Origin: Humulus lupulus
Lineage: Eukaryota; Streptophyta; Magnoliopsida; Rosales; Cannabaceae
NCBI RefSeq assembly: GCF_963169125.1
Contig: NC_084796.1
Span: forward strand, 216,404,448 to 216,468,447
DNA: 64,000 nucleotides
Direction of reading: 5' to 3'
Below are positions 59,574 through 64,000 of the stretch, in pieces (the first letter of the stretch is position 1; the number at the start of each line of letters is the position of its first letter). A program made the translations under genes and the position numbers. A model generated the notes under the pieces. That model was not told the origin of the DNA and searched no databases. It worked only from the letters and a program-made list of their open reading frames with translations.

Positions 59574-61363
59574 TTGTGGATTTTATAAGTTTAACCTATA
59601 GTTTAAGAATATTAATTATAACATAAGGTTTGATTAATATTGTTGGTTCTAGATATAATATTTATTATAACATAAGGTTTAGACAGAGCCATTAAGAGCA
59701 TGACACTTGTCATAATCATGATTATTAAGGAATTAAGTATTTTGATGCATAGTTTTAATAAAAGAAAGATCTAGAAGCTCTAGAACCTTCCAGCAGCTGT
59801 TAGGATCGTATTATGACTCAGTCAAAGCTGTTTATCTAATTCAAATTATGCTGAAAAAGTGAAAATACGTGTTTAATATATCAACGTATGCTGATATGTC
59901 GTAGCATAGGGACCGATATATCGCCTATGGAAGATACGAAAAACACGTCGACTTTGCACGAACGTACGAACGAGGCTCGAGATTAGGGTAGAGTCGATAT
60001 ATCGCCTATAGGTGGGCGATATATCTCCTCTAGTGATGATTTTTGTAAAGTTTGTGATTTTTGAATTTAAAAATACCCTTAACCACTTAGACATGCCTTT
60101 GAATGATTTTGACCGAGTTTTGGGCGTCACTTGAACAAAAATTCAAATCTTTTTCATTTTATAATCATTTATTTATTCAAATTAAAATGGGTTAGTTTCA
60201 CTCCTTGAACTCTATAAATAGGACCTAGTGCTCAGCCATTTTCTTCATTCTTCAAGCATTTGATCAAAGCCTCCAAGGTGCTAGTGTTACTATAGAGAGA
60301 TACACTTGGGTTTTCGGTTAAAGCTTTATCATTCTAAGCTTTTATAAACACTTAGGAAGTGAGAAATTGTGTGATTTCAGTATTGAGGTTTAGGCCAATC
60401 CATAATGTCATTCAAGGTATTCCTATTCCTTAAGTCCAGTTCTTTATGATTCTTTAGTTTTCTTTAGTTTCTTTTTATTCAGATCCTAACTCTTGTTTAT
60501 GATTCTTGATTAGGTATTTAAGTTCTTGAAACTTAAGGTCCTTCTTGGTAAGTTTCTTCTTGATGGTTTAGTTCTCATATTCGTCTTTATTCTTTAGAGA
60601 TTCTCACCATTTTTACTGTTGGTTTATAGGAGTGTTCTAATCTCGTTCTTCTTCCCAAAAATCCTGGCTTTTGGTAAGGAAAATAGGATAGATTTTATGT
60701 GCTTATATGTTATGGTATGTTTATGTTATGATATGTATATGTATAGTATGTTTTATAGTCCTTGGGCATATGACTTGTTTAGTTAGAAAGCCCCAAGAAT
60801 TTATGGGCATATGACTTGCTTAGCTAGCAAGCCCCACAAATTTATTGGCATATGACTTGCTTTGCCAACGAGCACGAAGAAGTATGATGGCCATTGTAGT
60901 CCTATATGATATATGTTTTGTAGTATATATTTATGATATAGTCTTATGTTATATGATTGTTAGTAGATTTTCCTTGTTGTGCATTAGACTCACTCATTTA
61001 TTTTTAGTGTGATGCAGTAAAATGATTATGGAGGCGGAATGATTCTTGGTAGCTTGGCTTGTGTGTTGAGGATGAATGGAATGAATGGACTGCTTGTCGA
61101 TTGAGGACGACGTTATTTATTTTTAGTCTTTTAAATTATGTTTTTGATGTAATTCTGGAACTAGTATTTAAAGTTTATGTTTTATGTTTTATCAAACAAT
61201 GGGTACCCATACTGTATCTTATATTTTATTTTGTAATATGCACAATATTATTTTGGGGTTTTAATAAAGTTATGATTATTTCATATGTATGTTTTATCTA
61301 AAATAGTAGCTATGTCTTGTAGTTTTAATAGTGCAAGGTCTTAGAAATAGTTGGGTCATTACA
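59574..61363 (+). repeat. Family-B 5' LTR, 5'-truncated
   Basis: It runs from TGTGGATTTTATAAG to GGGTCATTACA. The plus strand shows CTATAAATAGGACC (60218-60231), a TATA-box-like promoter also present inverted in the solo LTR at about 32510. Three direct repeats around GGGCATATGACTTG(C/T)TTAG lie at 60770-60870. Cis palindromes CGATATATCG lie at 59911-60030. Confidence 0.82.
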
Positions 61364-61365
61364 AT

Positions 61366-61377
61366 TGGTATCAGAGC
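61366..61377 (+). promoter_or_regulatory. Family-B primer-binding site (initiator-Met tRNA)
   Basis: TGGTATCAGAGC starts two nucleotides after the LTR end and matches the complement of the initiator methionine tRNA 3' end over twelve bases. Confidence 0.88.
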
Positions 61378-61441
61378 ATAAGTTCATTTGCATGAAGTTC
61401 TCCTAGATACACACGCTCAAGCTCTGAATCTAACCGCCAAT

Positions 61442-61508
61442 GTAACTGTTTATGTTATAGTTATTATGTTTATGTGTTTAGCTAACGTTTTAGCCCTTAT
61501 GTTTTCAG
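61442..61508 (+). promoter_or_regulatory. Predicted leader intron of family B
   Basis: A donor GTAACTGTTT after CCGCCAAT and an acceptor ATGTTTTCAG bound a 67-nt T-rich segment ending six nucleotides before the ATG at 61514. Position and size match the introns predicted in Tekay-1 and Tekay-2. Confidence 0.5.
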
Positions 61509-61513
61509 TTAAG

Positions 61514-61982
61514 AATGGACGGACCCTTAACCTATGAGGATATCTGAGCCATTAAGGCCTTGAAAAGAATTAGAGAGCCAAGAAATACAGTAGGAGTGCT
61601 AGAAAGAATCACTCAATGATAACTCTTATGCCACAAGGAGATAGTTCACCTCCAAACAACTAAGCAAATCATGATGTGAGCTACGGAATAATATGTTTTA
61701 GTGATTAGACTTTTTAAAGATTATCCCACTATAATTGCAGCCTTAGAAGAAATATGAGAGACTATAAATGATGAAGATGAATTACCGGTAGCTATGAGAT
61801 ATTATTTTCTCATACTTAGGTTCACCTCTAAGATGGAATTCCAATTCACTAATGAACAAAAACATTGAATCTTTACGAATCTTCCAAGGGGAAATTTTGA
61901 GGCTAAAAATAATGATGATTATGAGGAGATAGATGATGATATGTTAGATGAAGGGTTATATATAGAAGATCCTGATTTTTAG
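61514..61982 (+). pseudogene. Family-B leader ORF relic
   Basis: The frame starts MDGPLTYEDI, meets a stop, and continues AIKALKRIREPRNTVGVLE. After further lesions it reads RLFKDYPTIIAALEEI, stop, ETINDEDELPVAMRYYFLIL and ends with an acidic tail (NDDYEEIDDDMLDEG, YIEDPDF) and TAG at 61982. Length (about 156 codons), place between primer site and gag, and the basic-then-acidic layout parallel the leader ORFs of Tekay-1 and Tekay-2, though residue identity to them is weak. I cannot name a family. Confidence 0.5.
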
Positions 61983-62509
61983 ATTAGTTTATTTCTTTAT
62001 TTATTTAATTTTTTTTTTTTGCAATTATGATTGTACATACATAGTGAAAACCTTTTTCCAAATAAATATCATTGTTATTTTTTAATGACATGTATGAGTT
62101 TGATTTTTTTTACAATCATAATAAATAATAAATTTAATAAATAATGACCAAGTTCAGTGAGGGTGGATACAAATCAATGGACTGGGTTCTATATTGAGAG
62201 TTAGGGGGCCATAGTAGTGGGAACGATTTTACTGATCCCAACCCTCCCTCAATATGGTTAACTTTGGAACAACGATGAGTTTCGAGCATGAGAATTAAGT
62301 CATATAGGATGATTAGAAATAGACTTAGAAAATAATAAAGATGACTTATTTTTCTATGTGTAGAAACACACCCTAATGATAACGAAGCCTTATCTAATTT
62401 TTCATAAGAAATCATAAATAATAGGCCCGAGTTATGTTTGCTTAGATTAAATTTTGTTTTAGAGCCTATTAGGGTAAGTTCTAACATGTTTTTCTCAACT
62501 GTTAGAACT
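61983..62509 (+). other. Family-B spacer between leader ORF relic and gag
   Basis: No coding similarity is seen on the plus strand. The minus-strand open frame over 62134-62685 covers this spacer and the start of gag and has no family motif. Confidence 0.4.
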
Positions 62510-63350
62510 CTGCTGAAGATATTGCTCAGAAGGTCTGCACGCACCAATGTCAATGCCTCCAATGTTGCTCTTGAGACTAATGAAGCCCCTCCAGTTCGTA
62601 GAAGGGGAGCGCGTGCTACCACTATTGCTGCTGCTAACTGAAGTGCACCGCCGCCGCCGGTTGACAACAGCGCAGAAATTGCCAAACTACGACAGCAAGT
62701 TGAGGAATTACTGCAGCAACATCGACAGCAAACTCAGACTCAGCCTCCGCCTCCGCCGCAACTGCAGCCTCAACTAATGGCTCAAGTACCCCATCAAGTA
62801 GCTCCTTATGGGGGATGACCGATGGAAAACTATGCGCCCTACCCAGCTCAGTACATGGAGCCAATCTACGAGCGGTTTCGTAAACAACAAGCTCCAAACA
62901 TTGAAGGGACAACAAACCCCTTTGAGGCGAAAGAATAGCTCAGAAATGTAGAGCTGATCCTAGCGCACATGAATCTCGGCAATGCGGACTACATATCCTG
63001 TGTTTCGTCTCTGCTTAAGAAGGATGCTAGAATATGGTGGGACTTAGTTCAGCAGACGCATGATGTCGCCACCATGACATGGACTAAATTTGTGGACCTG
63101 TTCCACAAGAAGTACTACAACTCGGTAGTCATCGCGACAAGGATCGAGGAGTTCACTAGTATGAAGCAGGGCAACTTAACGGTTGCAGAGTATGCTCGAT
63201 AGTTCGACTGACTAGCCATGCTTGCACCAGAGTTGGTTCCAACTAATTTTCTCAAAGTTACCAAGTTCGTTAGAGGACTTAGACCAAAGATTGAGCTAGG
63301 GGTTAAGCTAGCAAACCCTGGAACAACTCCAAAGTGTATTTTCCTATAAT
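62510..63350 (+). pseudogene. Family-B gag relic
   Basis: The conceptual product starts RRSARTNVNASNVALE and has a coiled-coil-like AEIAKLRQQVEELLQQHRQQ stretch and a proline/glutamine-rich linker. The gypsy gag core follows: EPIYERFRKQQAPNIEG, VSSLLKKDARIWWDLVQQTH, DVATMTWTKFVDLFHKKYYN and QGNLTVAEYAR, ending near LAPELVPTN and FVRGLRPKIELGVKLANPG. Stops are present at about 62640, 62816, 62937 and 63201, and the expected ATG is degraded. The zinc knuckle was not reached; after 63350 the sequence becomes non-coding. Confidence 0.82.
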
Positions 63351-63579
63351 GTCAAAATTAAGAGGCAAGCTAATACCTCGCGTGCATCCCAAAAGCATCG
63401 CACCTGGAAGTCTACAAGAGAGCCTGAAGACCATCTCGTAGACTGGGAGGCAAGTGTGGATACAAAAAATCCTAGTTGCACGAGACTCCCACCTTGTGTC
63501 CTTCGAACCATAGATTTGAGATGGAAGTGGCGAAGCTCGACCTGGCACCTTCCTCTAAGAGCCCCGTGACAGAACCAAG

Positions 63580-64000
63580 TGAGACATGGTCTTGAGCTAC
63601 AAGCCTTCGTTTCGTGCCAAGAGGGTCTCGCGTCAAAATCACCTTACGCCAAGAAGGTCTCGCGCCTGGAAGGTGCCCTGTCCCTCAGAGGGGCCTCACG
63701 TCAAGAGGGCCTCGTGCGAAGAGGGTCACACGCCTGGAAGGTGCCCTGTGCCTCAGTGGAAACTCACGTCTCTGCCTCGCGTGCAGGGGCCTCGCGCAAC
63801 AGCGTCTCGCGCGTAGCAGCCCCGTGCACCACATCGTCTCATGCACAGCCGCCTCGTGCACCATGGCTCCGCCTCGCATGCAGGGGCCTCACGCCATAGC
63901 GTCTCACGCGCAGTAGCCCCGTGCACCACATCGTCTCACGTGCACCAGCCCTGTGCACCACGGCTCTGCCTCGCATGTAGGGGCCTCGTGCCACAATGTC
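63580..64000 (+). repeat. GC- and CpG-rich tandem repeats at the window end
   Basis: A 97-bp unit beginning GCCTCGCGTGCAGGGGCCTC recurs at 63774, 63871 and 63968. A shorter unit with CGCCTGGAAGGTGCCCTGT recurs at 63663 and 63731 (68 bp). Composition is far richer in G+C and CpG than the rest of the window. Overlapping open frames on both strands here are by-products of the repeats. Confidence 0.8.

Larger units (their letters stand above)
59574..64000 (+). mobile_element. Family-B Ty3/gypsy element, 5'-truncated, continues past the window
   Basis: It has a partial 5' LTR (59574-61363), an initiator-Met primer site, a leader ORF relic, a gag relic and a GC-rich tandem region, all in plus orientation. 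The LTR corresponds to the solo LTR at 20647-33265 but lacks about the first 125 bp. The gag motifs (IWWD, YYNSVV, EYAR) are of the same gypsy type as Tekay-1 and Tekay-2. Many stops mark it as old. Confidence 0.8.

Noticed and set aside
62134..62685. 183-codon minus-strand open frame
   Set aside because: It lies antisense to the family-B spacer and gag relic and has no recognisable domain.
63579..63916. Overlapping 100-codon frames in the GC-rich block
   Set aside because: All frames stay open because the tandem repeats lack stops; the products are simple repeats with no domain.

Overview
The window looks like a gene-poor, repeat-dense piece of a large plant nuclear genome, probably a eudicot. 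It is AT-rich and made almost entirely of transposable elements inserted into each other. The only host-gene sequence I recognise is broken exons carried inside CACTA transposons: VPS13, callose synthase and a xyloglucan endotransglucosylase/hydrolase. I see no intact host gene, no tRNA or rRNA gene and no CRISPR array. Names such as CACTA-1 or Tekay-2 are local labels.

Layout. 1-279 is the right end of a CACTA transposon that starts outside the window. 333 to about 14.4 kb is an older CACTA (CACTA-4), coded on the minus strand, with relics of DUF4216, Transposase_24 and Ulp1. CACTA-1 (609-9692, 3-bp duplication CTC) is inserted in its end and carries a decayed TNP2 transposase and a decayed Transposase_24/DUF8039/Ulp1 gene. 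15522-53922 is one Ty3/gypsy chromovirus (Tekay/Del-like, minus strand; Tekay-2), stretched to 38 kb by two insertions. CACTA-2 (18361-36374, duplication AGA) lies in its 3' LTR, and CACTA-3 (41955-49356, duplication ATA) lies in its 5' leader. CACTA-2 holds a solo LTR of a second gypsy family (LTR-B, 20647-33265, duplication AAAGA), and that LTR holds another chromovirus (Tekay-1, 20696-31386, duplication TATAC). The nesting is therefore four deep: Tekay-2 > CACTA-2 > LTR-B > Tekay-1. The intact sister LTR at 50239-53922 preserves the empty site for CACTA-2.

53923-55611 ends in another CACTA-type terminus. 56224 to about 59155 is a 5'-truncated Ty1/copia element (minus strand). 59574-64000 is a decayed, 5'-truncated family-B gypsy element (plus strand) that runs off the window.

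Main points of interest: (1) three gypsy copies from two families carry an extra open reading frame between the primer-binding site and gag, each preceded by a predicted 67-73-nt intron ending 4-6 nt before its ATG; the Tekay-2 copy is a complete 182-codon frame although gag-pol is riddled with stops. (2) The Tekay-1 5' LTR is an inverted repeat, so both outer ends of the inserted element are the same (U5) end, yet a perfect 5-bp target duplication flanks it. (3) CACTA-3 has captured genomic pieces of two unrelated host genes in the same orientation. All alignments were made by eye.
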